A stretch of DNA of 64,000 nt from Flavobacterium hydatis (GTDB taxonomy: Bacteria; Bacteroidota; Bacteroidia; Flavobacteriales; Flavobacteriaceae): contig NZ_JPRM01000036.1 of NCBI RefSeq assembly GCF_000737695.1, positions 62,001 to 126,000 of the forward strand, given 5' to 3'. Shown here piece by piece: positions 47,801 to 55,898 of this stretch (positions are counted from its first letter, which is position 1; each line of letters opens with the position of its first letter). The position numbers and the translations under genes are program-made. The notes beneath the pieces are model-generated. The model worked only from the letters and a program-made list of their open reading frames with translations. It had not been told where the DNA came from and did not search any database.

Positions 47801-49999
47801 GCTTTATTAAAAACAGCATCATTAGAAAACTCAAAAATCATAACAAAAATGATAGGAGTAGATATGGAGTTTACCAAATCGAATAGTGATGCCATTTATA
47901 AAATAGTTGGAAACGAACTGGAAACAACAGATCAGGAAATTAAATACGCCAAAGGAAACAGAAATTGCAAACAACTAGAATTAGTTACACTCTCAAATTC
48001 TAAAGAAAAAACAACTATTAAGAGAAATGGACGCTATGTGATTACTGGCGGAATGGGAAGCTTAGGGCGCATTTTTGCAACATATATTACAAGTAAAAAA
48101 GCTAAAGTCATTCTTTTAGGGCGTAAAAAACTAAATAAAAGTCAAACAGATTTTATAGAGAGTTTGCCTAATGCAGCATACATGATTTGTGATATAGCAA
48201 ATAAGCAAAAAGTACAAAGTACAGTTTCTAAAATTAAAAAAGAGTATGGTAATATAAACGGAATCATTCACGCAGCCGGAATTACAAGAGATAGTTTAAT
48301 TCAGGTAAAAACAGAGGAAGAAATAAAAAATGTTTTCACTCCAAAAACGGAAGGATTAAAAAACTTAGACGAAGTATGCCAAAATGAGCCGTTAGATTTT
48401 ATGATGCTTTTCTCTTCTATTGTTAGCGAACTAGGTAATATAGGGCAGTCTGATTATACTGCCGCCAATGCGTATCTTAATAATTATGCTTTATATAGAG
48501 AAGAAGAACGATTACGAGGCAATAGAAAAGGTAAAACCTATAGTATTGGATGGGGATTTTGGCAAGACGGAGGGATGAGATTGCAAGAGGAGCAAATAGC
48601 ATATCTGGATGCGCAATGGGGAATGAAACCAATGCCAACGGAATTAGGATTAGAGCTATTTGAAACCATTTTAGCTACAGCTTCACAAAACCTATTAGTG
48701 GCTTATGGAGATTCAAAAAAAATCAACAACATCATAACAAACCGATTTACCGAAAAGAAAAAGGTCGAGAATGTGGTAGAACAGAATGGAGAAAATATTA
48801 AAGAAAAGCTTCAGGATAAGTTACACCTATTAATTGCTGATTTATTAAAGTTAGATAAAGCTAAAATAGATAGAGACAAAGACTTAGCAGCGTATGGAGT
48901 AGATTCAATTTTACTGACAGAATTAAATTCGGAGTTGAATGCCTATTATGAAATTTCATTATTGCCATCCGTATTCTATAATAACACAACCATAGAAAGT
49001 TTAGCCGAGCATTTATTAGAAGAATATAATTCAGAAGTTCATAATAAACATCAAGAGGTTAAGGAAGAATTTTCAGAAAAAGATTCGGATAATAAAAACA
49101 ATTTTTTCGATACAAAAAGTAATGAGCATAGTTTAAGTCAGCTCGATGTTAGCAAATTACAAAGTACCATCGAAGGATCTTCTTATTTGATACAATTTCA
49201 TAAGATAGCGCCCGAAAAGACTAATATTTTTATCATACCAGGCGTACCAGGAATTGCCTATGGATATTATGAATTGGCAGAACAGTTCTCTACATACGGA
49301 AACTGTTATGGAATTACCATGCAAGGAATTTTTGATAACAAAAAACCATTAGACAGTATAGAGAAAATGGCTGCTCATAATGTAGCAGAGATTACTAAGA
49401 TAACCCCACCAAATTCTGAGATACATCTTGTAACTCATAGTTTTGGCGGATTAATTAGTTATGAAATGGTAAAACAATTACAAGCATTAGATATAGAAGT
49501 TAAACAAATATTCATGCTAGATTGTTTTCCTAATACATTATCCAGCAACGAGATGGATAAAACGGTTTTGTTCCTGAATCTATTCCCGGAAATATTTGAT
49601 AAAGTAGAAATAGAAACATTAAAGAGTAAAGTGCACAGTATTCTACAAGAAAAAAATACAGACAGAAAAGAATTACTATACAATTTCATCACAACAAATG
49701 GAGTGACTGTAAATCAGAATATGTTCGACAAACTATGGGATGTTTTTGATGTATCTATGAGTTGCAGTTACGAAATGGATATTCAGCATCAAGTTCCTAT
49801 TACGCTGGCCAAAGTAAAAGATAAAGTAATTACAAATGAATTATACGATTTAGGCTGGAGTCAATATTTTGAACAGGTAGAAGTAATTAATGTAGAGGGG
49901 GATCACTTTTCTATAATACGAGAACCATATTGCTCTAAATGGGTTAAAGAAATAACATTTTATAAAGAAAAAACAGAACAAGTATCCTTAACCAGATAA
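42245..49999 (+). CDS. Trans-AT polyketide synthase D: end of M9, M10, thioesterase
   Basis: 2584 aa. Order: cMT about aa 1-370; ACP13 (Ser432); zinc-free MDR-type ER about aa 520-855; KS10 from aa 876 (C1043, H1178, H1218); DH (RDHIFRNEKILPG; PGIMDSALQ); KR (GGMGSLG, SSIVSELG...YTAAN, B-type Asp in ITRDS); ACP14 (Ser2221); C-terminal thioesterase. It finishes the assembly line and releases the chain. It follows protein C with a one-base gap, so the two are surely cotranscribed and probably translationally coupled. The head-of-protein cMT repeats the organisation at the start of protein B. Confidence 0.96.
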   Translation: MTTIKNNAIEMQRICHNSLLSILTSMGFRSGIANEIDQLKTELKVVDKHTRLLEECIRSLKSYDYLHENEGVLTLTAIAQEELRDFDRQVTLQNIFTDMPEMAGHATLLQVCLDGLQSIFQGKVNATDVMFPDGSMELVSEVYKGNEQADYFNDILCQVVENIVADNIENLGEGEKFTILEVGAGTGGTSNLLFQVLSTYKNKISYVYTDLSKSFLFHAEKHFKAIAPYLETKLFNIEKSPENQELPLGSFDMVIGANVVHATKNIRKSLQNIKGVLKRNGVLVLNEIAQNDIYATLTFGLLDGWWLYEDAEVRLEGSPGLSTKGWQKVLTDTGFVNTMSYPEDEELFQQIIISQSDGEIILAAEDAKAEPSLRETKSDKTEIVSKQAVGTSQVVDIKEVENFIKNKLALVLKMEVSEFDEITPMSDYGVDSIIGLELIKEINETLTNAIPTTILFDYPTIKEFSKYLAEEHSSAFTIQPTASESEIKAENKRDNKTENEVLSQKIEIEKREEASFLVSKEKGKAQRLWLEKPATIDDIKIVNFDLPAIQQDEVLVEISHFSLNFGDLLCVKGLYPTMPPYPFSPGFEASGTIIATGNKVTNFSIGDRVIVMTDGSYGLHSTHCVANELQLLPIPENQSFEEACAIPTVAMTMVEAFRRVHVKKGDYILVQTATGGIGHIAIQLAKHLELKVIATAGSTLKVDYLREIGVEHAINYREQDFEEEVNSITNGQGVTVVVNTLSGENIQKGINCLGKRGQYIELSMTALKSANHIDLSKFSNNQTFIAVDLRKLIGEDREYIEGLWAECKQYIEKGVLKSVISTEVPFEDYKKAYKILEDRDNIGKVIVRANSARTAQIEIPSRSSKEIKQSNQKTKALDIAIVGMSGQYGSAKDLNDFWTKIKDGESLIEEVPNDRWNIDEHFSADQEVANKTYSKWGSFLRDIDKFDPLFFRISGKEAEGMDPQQRLFLEHCWKAFEDAAIVTDKLNGAKCGIYVGAGQGDYVQTTNLENAAIYWGNSSAILASRISYFLNLKGPAIAIDTACSSSLVAIEMACKSLYHKEVDIALSGGVFINTTPRFYKLSSKAGMLSKDGQCYAFDHRANGFVPGEGVGVLVLKRLEDAKRDGDYIHGIIKGVETNQDGTTNGILAPSMKSQEELENEVYQKYDIHPDSITYVEAHGTGTGLGDPIEFEGLTRAFRKQTNNTNYCGLGSVKTNIGHTVYAAGVAGVQKVILALQNKIIPPTLNYEEKNSLINLENSPFYITDKIQDWAHSEATPRRAAVSSFGFSGTNAHLVVEEYENKHQKNISSKEFVIPISAKSEKALERQIINLIDYLEQKPAISISDVAYTWQVGRQPMEFRSVFITDSVADFLIKLKNNKGLVNSNTASAKEKEQFKTFLSNGAGEAYIKYATEHNEYQSLANLWAMGVSVDWNKLYSNNQERPQRISLPTYAFEKDRYWLKANTIIESNSGIQKLHPLLHQRINVDGGNQKFSSTYLGEEHFFRDHIFRNEKILPGVAYLELAKTAGEKSINKNITQLKNVLWLQPIWHRGKTVQIETEIIKQEESLQYVIYSNIETVGVSGQEKQIHGQGELTSAETSAPIKHDIEKIKKSLSKNISRDAFYKKYQEIGLELGASFRGVQHLWFSSSEAISKIELPKGEGYVLTPGIMDSALQTCIGINLEKEVTGLLFPFSVEQIDIYQPLEENIWSYVRKSKNNKSDEVINYDVDICNENGEVLIAFQNVLFLPERKIAPQTTLTEDTQLYKSVWKETPISSKRNLEVKRKIIICEAVPEKVPHFNEFLNADIEMIEAASPEVYFEKTIAIIKQVIASKENVEVILVYPVSKQLEIEFLSALLKTASLENSKIITKMIGVDMEFTKSNSDAIYKIVGNELETTDQEIKYAKGNRNCKQLELVTLSNSKEKTTIKRNGRYVITGGMGSLGRIFATYITSKKAKVILLGRKKLNKSQTDFIESLPNAAYMICDIANKQKVQSTVSKIKKEYGNINGIIHAAGITRDSLIQVKTEEEIKNVFTPKTEGLKNLDEVCQNEPLDFMMLFSSIVSELGNIGQSDYTAANAYLNNYALYREEERLRGNRKGKTYSIGWGFWQDGGMRLQEEQIAYLDAQWGMKPMPTELGLELFETILATASQNLLVAYGDSKKINNIITNRFTEKKKVENVVEQNGENIKEKLQDKLHLLIADLLKLDKAKIDRDKDLAAYGVDSILLTELNSELNAYYEISLLPSVFYNNTTIESLAEHLLEEYNSEVHNKHQEVKEEFSEKDSDNKNNFFDTKSNEHSLSQLDVSKLQSTIEGSSYLIQFHKIAPEKTNIFIIPGVPGIAYGYYELAEQFSTYGNCYGITMQGIFDNKKPLDSIEKMAAHNVAEITKITPPNSEIHLVTHSFGGLISYEMVKQLQALDIEVKQIFMLDCFPNTLSSNEMDKTVLFLNLFPEIFDKVEIETLKSKVHSILQEKNTDRKELLYNFITTNGVTVNQNMFDKLWDVFDVSMSCSYEMDIQHQVPITLAKVKDKVITNELYDLGWSQYFEQVEVINVEGDHFSIIREPYCSKWVKEITFYKEKTEQVSLTR
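44870..49040 (+). other. PKS module 10: KS-DH-KR-ACP
   Basis: All catalytic residues are visible (KS C1043/H1178/H1218; DH His and Asp motifs; KR Ser-Tyr-Asn). KS10 groups by motif with KS4, the other KS that directly follows a cMT module. Predicted alpha,beta-unsaturated acyl product handed to the thioesterase. Confidence 0.86.
49180..49999 (+). other. C-terminal thioesterase domain
   Basis: Alpha/beta-hydrolase TE of the PKS/NRPS type I class. Nucleophile Ser2399 sits in VTHSFGG (Thr replaces the first Gly of GxSxG), an Asp follows in MLDCFP, and His2554 is in EGDHFSI. It releases the finished chain by hydrolysis or lactonisation; sequence does not decide which. Confidence 0.85.
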
Positions 50000-50029
50000 C
50001 ATAAAATAACATAAAAAAAATACGCAACA

Positions 50030-50365
50030 ATGATAGTATCTATTACAAAAATAAAAAGCACATCACTATTAAAATCAATGTCATTATTCTCTGTAGAAAG
50101 CCGATTAAAAAAACAGATGAAAGAAGTAAAGTGCATAAAATATAGAAGTTTAAAACTCTTTAGAATTGTTTATACAATGACATTATGGAGAGACCAAGAA
50201 CATATGTTAGAATTTAGAAACAACGGAGAACATAGAAATGTTATGAAGGATATAGGCAAAATAGCAGTATACGGCGCCTATGTTTCTTATGAAACAGATA
50301 AAAGCCCTTCATGGAAATCTGCAATAAAGATGTTAAACGAAAAAGGAAAGAAAGTAAACTATTAA
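50030..50365 (+). CDS. Small ABM/DUF3291-like protein
   Basis: 111 aa. The pattern TMTLWRDQEHMLEF, followed by GEHRNVMKDIG and a C-terminal SPSWKSA segment, matches dimeric alpha/beta-barrel proteins of the antibiotic-biosynthesis-monooxygenase / DUF3291 (CrtA-like) group. Relatives bind or oxidise hydrophobic substrates without cofactors, or have no known activity. It sits between the last PKS gene (30 bp) and the Rieske-P450 (22 bp), so a tailoring or accessory role is likely, but the reaction cannot be named. Confidence 0.7.
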   Translation: MIVSITKIKSTSLLKSMSLFSVESRLKKQMKEVKCIKYRSLKLFRIVYTMTLWRDQEHMLEFRNNGEHRNVMKDIGKIAVYGAYVSYETDKSPSWKSAIKMLNEKGKKVNY

Positions 50366-50387
50366 TTGATTTATAAAATTACAGAAT

Positions 50388-52193
50388 ATGATGGAAACTG
50401 AAAAACAATTTTATCCGATTAGACTAATAAATATTAGTGAAATAAAGGATAATAAAATGATTGGTGTCAATAAAGAAAACGTAGAACTTGTAGTAGTTAA
50501 TCATAACGATGAGATTAAGATATTTCAAGGATTATGTCCACACGAAAAAGAACTGCTAAGTTTCGGAGAAATTGATGAAGAGCTAAATATTGTATGTCCT
50601 GCACATCAATGGAAGTTCAATTGTATATCAGGAGAAAATAAATGTAATTCAAAAGGCGGTCTAAAAACGTTCTATTATGAAATAGTCAACGGGGATATTT
50701 TTATCGATAAAAATGAACTTTTAGAGCATAAAAGAGAAATGGAAAATGCTCCTGCACAAAGACAAGTGCGTATAAAAACATTAAAAGATTTGCCAGGCCC
50801 AAAAGCAATACCTGTTTTTGGAAATTCGCTAAGCTTTCTTTCTAAAATGACAAAAGTGCATTTACAATACGAAGAATGGGCAAAGAAATATGGATCTTTT
50901 TATAAGATTAATGTTAATGGAGAAGACGGAGTAGTAATTTCGGAAGTGTCTTATATCAAGGAAATTTTAAATCAGCGACCTTATAAATACAGACGATTCA
51001 AAAATATCAGACCAGTATTAGAAGAGATGGATGTTCATAACCTTTTCTCGACAGAAGGAGATGAGTGGAAAAGAAGCAGAAAATATGTAACCCAAGCATT
51101 ATCAAATAAAGTACTCCGGTCTTTTTATCCATCGATAAAAGAAACTACAGAAGATCTTTATAATCACTGGGAGAGAACATTAGAAAAAACGTCAGAGATA
51201 GATGTACACAAAGACATTTTTAATTACTCATTTGATATCATATCTTATTTAGCATTTGGGCAGAAAATAGGAACTGTTGGAAATGAAGAAAATAAGATTC
51301 AGAACAATTACAAAAGAGTAATGAACATGATTCAATTTAGAATTGTAGTTCCTGTTCAATATTGGAAATTTTTTAAACTACCTAAAGATCATAAGTTAGA
51401 TAATGATCTAAAAGAAATAAAACAAGGTATTTGGAAATATATAAATGAAGCAAAAGAAAGGATAAGATTAAATCCTGAATTAAAAGAAAACCCTACAAAC
51501 TATATCGAGGCTTTATTACAAGCAACAGATGATCAGGGACTATACTTAACAGATGAAGAGATTTATCCGAGCATATTTGGTACGCTCGTAGCAGGAGAAG
51601 ATACTACTGCAAATACTATATTATGGGTGCTTCATTATATTACAGATTACCCAGAAGTTCAGAAAAAAATGAGAGAAGAAATATCACTTGTTTTAGGAGA
51701 CGAAAAGTTTTTACAAATAATGGATGATTCTAATCAGCTAGAATATGTAAATGCAGTTATTTATGAGGTGATGAGGTTAAAACCAGTAATTCCTGTTATA
51801 GCCTTAACTACAAATGAAGACTGTGTTATTGGAGAGTATGAAATACAAAAAGATACAGACGTGTTTTTATTATCTCACTACAGAGATCAGGAAAGTTGCC
51901 CATTTTTAAAAAGAGAAGCATTTGATCCGGAACGTTGGGTAGAAAGTAAGAGCATTACATTCCATACCAATCAAAGTAACCTTATTCCTTTTGGACTTGG
52001 AAAAAGAATATGTCCAGGAAAATCGTTGGCAATGGTAGAAATGAAAACCATTTTGTGTATGATTTTAAAAAATTATGAAATAAGCAAATCAGACAAAGAA
52101 AATAAGGTAGAAGATCACTTTAATACAACTCTGGGACCAAGTAAATTCAATATAAAAATAGAACGTATAAATGCGCCAGTTTTGGTAGTATAA
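50388..52193 (+). CDS. Rieske [2Fe-2S]-cytochrome P450 fusion
   Basis: 601 aa. Residues about 5-115 form a Rieske domain with the cluster ligands C50-x-H52 and C70-x-x-H73 (LCPH, VCPAH). After a short linker a full P450 follows (proline-rich start PGPKAIPVFG near 130): I-helix AGEDTT at 402-407, ExxR E460-R463, and heme-binding FGLGKRICPG with Cys542. The P450 part resembles class-II-like bacterial P450s. The Rieske domain probably serves as built-in electron carrier; no reductase gene is nearby. There is no signal peptide or membrane anchor. Likely role: hydroxylation or other oxidation of the polyketide. Either of the two adjacent ATGs (50388, 50391) could start it. Confidence 0.92.
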   Translation: MMETEKQFYPIRLINISEIKDNKMIGVNKENVELVVVNHNDEIKIFQGLCPHEKELLSFGEIDEELNIVCPAHQWKFNCISGENKCNSKGGLKTFYYEIVNGDIFIDKNELLEHKREMENAPAQRQVRIKTLKDLPGPKAIPVFGNSLSFLSKMTKVHLQYEEWAKKYGSFYKINVNGEDGVVISEVSYIKEILNQRPYKYRRFKNIRPVLEEMDVHNLFSTEGDEWKRSRKYVTQALSNKVLRSFYPSIKETTEDLYNHWERTLEKTSEIDVHKDIFNYSFDIISYLAFGQKIGTVGNEENKIQNNYKRVMNMIQFRIVVPVQYWKFFKLPKDHKLDNDLKEIKQGIWKYINEAKERIRLNPELKENPTNYIEALLQATDDQGLYLTDEEIYPSIFGTLVAGEDTTANTILWVLHYITDYPEVQKKMREEISLVLGDEKFLQIMDDSNQLEYVNAVIYEVMRLKPVIPVIALTTNEDCVIGEYEIQKDTDVFLLSHYRDQESCPFLKREAFDPERWVESKSITFHTNQSNLIPFGLGKRICPGKSLAMVEMKTILCMILKNYEISKSDKENKVEDHFNTTLGPSKFNIKIERINAPVLVV

Positions 52194-52245
52194 ATAAACC
52201 ATTTGAATTATAAACTAGAGCCTTAAAATTTTTAAAAATAATAAA

Positions 52246-53556
52246 ATGAATAACAAAACGGCAATTATATTAGGAGGTGGAATTTCTGGATTATTGGTTT
52301 CAAAAGTACTCAGTAAAAAGTATGAAAAAGTAATCATAATCGAAAAAGACAAACTAGAAGATAAACCACAAGTACGACAAGGACAATCTCATGCAGGACA
52401 GTTTCATGTGTTGTTGCTTAGAGGCTTAAATACCTTAGAACATTATTTTAAAGGAATTACAGGAGAGCTAAAAGAAGGTGGAGCGGTAGAGTTAGATTTA
52501 GGAAATGGTGCATACTGGTATTCTTATGGAGGTGTAAAACAAAATAAGATTACGGGTATAAATACATTACTGTCCAGCAGAAAAATAATTGATTATACAC
52601 TTAGAAAAAGAGTAGAAAAAATACCTAATGTTCAAATACTAGATAAAACCAAATATATTGATCTTATTGAAGAAAATGGGACAATTAAAGGAGTAAAAGT
52701 TAAGGGAGAAAATACCGAAGAATATGAAATAAAATCAGACTTGGTAATTGATGCAACCGGAAGAGGTTCCTTAACGCCTAAATGGTTAGAAAATCATAAT
52801 TACCCTAAAGTAGAAGAGGAGAGAACCTTAGTTAATATTACATACAAAACAGCCATATACAGCAGACTCGAAGGAGGACTTCAGGACGGAAAAATGCTAA
52901 TGTATTCGCCAACATCTCCCGAAAAAATAGGAGTAGTGATACAACCTATAGAGAATAATCAAAACCTGGTTTGTGTAGCTGGCTGGCATAAAGCAGACCC
53001 TCCGACTGATGAAGATTTACTGGAATTCCTTAAGCAATTACCAGACGAAAGATTTTATAAAGTATTGTCTGCATGCAAAAAAGAAAGTGATTTTGTAACC
53101 TATAAAGTTCCTTATTGCTTGAGAAGATATTTTGAAAAATTATCTGATTTCCCTAAAGGATTTCTTCCGATAGGCGATGTGTTTTGCAATCTGAATCCGG
53201 CACACGGACAAGGTATAACCTCAGCATGTTTGCAAGTAGAAATTTTAGAAGAACTAATAAAGAAACATGATCCAGCAAATATGTCTGAGATATATTTTAA
53301 AAGAATAGTTAAAGTTTTAGATGAATGTTGGAATGCCTCAGCCTATGAAAATTTTAGGTACGAGGAAACTATAGGTATAAAACCTAAAGCAGTAAACCTT
53401 GTTAATAAATATATGGTAGCAATTCATAAAGCAGCCAATAAAGATGCATCAGTATATGCTGAGCTCGTAAAGGTTTCGGTTATGATAAAACCTGCAATGA
53501 ATTTATTTTCTCCTCCTTTTATGTGGAAAGTATTCGCGGCTAATATGCGTAAATAG
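52246..53556 (+). CDS. FAD-dependent monooxygenase, Lsd18/MonCI-like epoxidase (1)
   Basis: 436 aa. N-terminal Rossmann motif GGGISG (about aa 10-15) ending in IIEKDK, then the PQVRQGQSHAGQFHVLL block typical of the group (Lsd18: RKGVPQARHAH), the DATGRGS motif, and the FAD-binding GDVFCNLNPAHGQG near the C-terminus. Lsd18 and MonCI epoxidise polyene chains in lasalocid and monensin biosynthesis. By analogy this enzyme would epoxidise one or more alkenes of the polyene. It shares organisation and much motif sequence with the protein at 55899, including the C-terminal KAANKD and MWKVF segments, so they are paralogues. Function as epoxidase is inference; a hydroxylase is the alternative. Confidence 0.85.
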   Translation: MNNKTAIILGGGISGLLVSKVLSKKYEKVIIIEKDKLEDKPQVRQGQSHAGQFHVLLLRGLNTLEHYFKGITGELKEGGAVELDLGNGAYWYSYGGVKQNKITGINTLLSSRKIIDYTLRKRVEKIPNVQILDKTKYIDLIEENGTIKGVKVKGENTEEYEIKSDLVIDATGRGSLTPKWLENHNYPKVEEERTLVNITYKTAIYSRLEGGLQDGKMLMYSPTSPEKIGVVIQPIENNQNLVCVAGWHKADPPTDEDLLEFLKQLPDERFYKVLSACKKESDFVTYKVPYCLRRYFEKLSDFPKGFLPIGDVFCNLNPAHGQGITSACLQVEILEELIKKHDPANMSEIYFKRIVKVLDECWNASAYENFRYEETIGIKPKAVNLVNKYMVAIHKAANKDASVYAELVKVSVMIKPAMNLFSPPFMWKVFAANMRK

Positions 53557-53589
53557 TTTTTTTTATTAATTAAAACCAAGAACAAATCG

Positions 53590-55866
53590 ATGAAAGCAAT
53601 AATGTTTCCAGGACAAGGAGCCCAATACAAAGGAATGGGGAAAAACCTTTTTGATAAGTATAAAGATAAAACGGAAATAGCTTCGAATATCCTCGGATAT
53701 GACCTAGAAGAATTATGTCTTAAAGATCCAAAAAGAGAACTTAACAAAACAGAATTTACCCAACCTGCTTTGTTTGTTGTTAACGCATTAAAATATGATG
53801 AACAATTTGCTGCAACCCAAGCAGATTATTTTATAGGTCATAGTTTAGGAGAATATAATGCTCTATTAGCAGCAGGAGCATTTGATTTTGAAACCGGAGT
53901 ACGAATTGTACAAAAGAGAGGAGCTTTGATGGGCGAAGCCTCTGGTGGAGCTATGGCAGCTGTTTTAGGATTAGATGAAATTGCTTTAAAAGATAAACTG
54001 AAAGAAGGAGGGCATCATGCTATAGATATAGCAAACTTCAATACTCCCACACAAGTAGTCGTATCAGGCCCTGAAGAAGCAATCAATCAGTTAGTAAAAG
54101 ATTTTGATCAGCAAAATATAAAAATTATTCAATTACTAGTTACAGCACCGTTTCACTCCAGATATATGCAAAGTGCAGTAGAAGAGTTTAATAGTTTTAT
54201 TCATAAACTAGAATTCAATAATCTTAAAGTTCCCGTAGTTTCTAATGTTACAGCGAGAAGTTATAATCAGCATCAAATTAAAGATTTACTGAGTACGCAA
54301 ATAGCAAGTTCGGTACAATGGGTAGATTCTATCCGTTATCTGATGGGAAAAAATGTTAAAGAATACGAAGAAGTAGGAGGAGATAGATTAACCAAAATGG
54401 TTGAGCAAATCCAGAGTAGTTGTACGCCTATTTACGAAGAAATAAAGGTAGAAAAGGTAATCCTTAATGGCGAAAAGAAAGTAGAAAAAGAAGTAACAGA
54501 AACAACTATAAGTCATAAAACAAATACGTTAGGAAGCAGCACATTTTGTAAAAGATACAACACTGCTTATGCTTATGTAGCAGGAGGACTCCACATGGGA
54601 ATAGCTTCTGTAGCGATGGTGAAAAAAATGGCAAACTCGCAGATGTTAGGATTTTTGGGAACCAAAGGACGTACTATAAAAGAAATTAATAATGATATAG
54701 AAAAGCTTCAAGAACAACTAACAAAAGAAAGACCTTTTGGGGTTAATTTATATCACAATATTCTAGAGCCTAATAAAGAAATTGAATTAGTTAATAGCTT
54801 GTTAGATCACGGGATAACAATAATAGAAGCAGGAGGATTTAGTCAAATCACCTTGGCATTAGCCTATTTTAGGACAGTTGGTTTAGTAAGGAAAAATGAT
54901 CAGAGTATAAAATGTAAGAACCGAATTATAGCCAAAATATCGCGACCAGAAGTAGCAGAAGGCTTTATGAAACCAGTTCCAGAAAGACTTATTAAGAGGT
55001 TGTTAGACAAAGAATGGATAACACAAGATCAGGCAGAAATGGCAAGAGAAATTCCTTTAAGTGGAGATATCTGTATTGAAGCAGATCCAGGAGGCGTAAC
55101 TCATAGAAGTTCTGCATTTGTTTTGTTTCCTTCTATAAAAAGTTTGCGTAACCAAATACAGCAACAATATGAGTATAAAGACCCTATACATCTAGGAATT
55201 TCGGGAGGAATAGGAACACCAGAAGCCGCTGTTAGTGCTTTTGTAATGGAAGCCGATTTTGTACTTACAGGTTCAATTAATCAATGTACAGTAGAATCTT
55301 GTTTAAGTTCTGTAGCCAAAGAGTTATTGCAAAATAGTGATGTACAAGATACAGCCTACATTCCAGACGAAGAACTATTTGAGATAGGGATACAAGCACA
55401 AGTATTAAAAAAGGGGGTTCTGTTTGCAACACGTGCCAAAAAACTATACGAGTTGTACCAACGATATGATAGTTTAGATGCAATTCCCGATGATGTAAGA
55501 GAACAATTAGAGGTTAAATACTTCAAGAAAACATTGCCCGAAGTATGGAAAACGATTAAGCAAGAATTTATACAAAGAGGCGAAATAACACAAATAGAGA
55601 GTATAGAAGAAAGACCTAAGAAAAAGATGGCCACCATATTTAAGTATTATCTAAGATTAGCAAACCAATATGCATTGGATGGAATTATAGAAGAGCAATC
55701 TAATTTTCAGATACAAACCGGAGCCGCTTTAGGAGCATTTAATCAATGGGTAAAAGGAACTCCATTAGAAATATGGCAAAACAGACATGTAGATGAAATA
55801 GGCATGAAAATTATGGAAGCTGCAGAAAAACTTATGAAAAATAAATTCACGCTAGCCGAAGTATAA
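53590..55866 (+). CDS. Trans-acting malonyl-CoA acyltransferase fused to PfaD-type enoylreductase
   Basis: 758 aa. Residues 1-280 are an AT: FPGQGAQ near the start, nucleophile Ser85 in GHSLGEY, and His189 in APFHS, with no YASH-type methylmalonyl motif. This is the in-trans AT that loads malonyl extender units on the AT-less PKS. Residues about 315-750 are a PfaD-like flavin enoylreductase (AYVAGGLHMGIAS, GGISTPE-like GGIGTPEAA, EADPGGVTHRS). AT-ER fusions are common in trans-AT clusters. The ER half could reduce an alkene in a module without its own ER; M9 already has one in cis, so its target is unclear. It lies between the two epoxidase genes. Confidence 0.95.
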   Translation: MKAIMFPGQGAQYKGMGKNLFDKYKDKTEIASNILGYDLEELCLKDPKRELNKTEFTQPALFVVNALKYDEQFAATQADYFIGHSLGEYNALLAAGAFDFETGVRIVQKRGALMGEASGGAMAAVLGLDEIALKDKLKEGGHHAIDIANFNTPTQVVVSGPEEAINQLVKDFDQQNIKIIQLLVTAPFHSRYMQSAVEEFNSFIHKLEFNNLKVPVVSNVTARSYNQHQIKDLLSTQIASSVQWVDSIRYLMGKNVKEYEEVGGDRLTKMVEQIQSSCTPIYEEIKVEKVILNGEKKVEKEVTETTISHKTNTLGSSTFCKRYNTAYAYVAGGLHMGIASVAMVKKMANSQMLGFLGTKGRTIKEINNDIEKLQEQLTKERPFGVNLYHNILEPNKEIELVNSLLDHGITIIEAGGFSQITLALAYFRTVGLVRKNDQSIKCKNRIIAKISRPEVAEGFMKPVPERLIKRLLDKEWITQDQAEMAREIPLSGDICIEADPGGVTHRSSAFVLFPSIKSLRNQIQQQYEYKDPIHLGISGGIGTPEAAVSAFVMEADFVLTGSINQCTVESCLSSVAKELLQNSDVQDTAYIPDEELFEIGIQAQVLKKGVLFATRAKKLYELYQRYDSLDAIPDDVREQLEVKYFKKTLPEVWKTIKQEFIQRGEITQIESIEERPKKKMATIFKYYLRLANQYALDGIIEEQSNFQIQTGAALGAFNQWVKGTPLEIWQNRHVDEIGMKIMEAAEKLMKNKFTLAEV

Positions 55867-55898
55867 TTACAGAATAAAAATATTAAAATAATAAGAAT

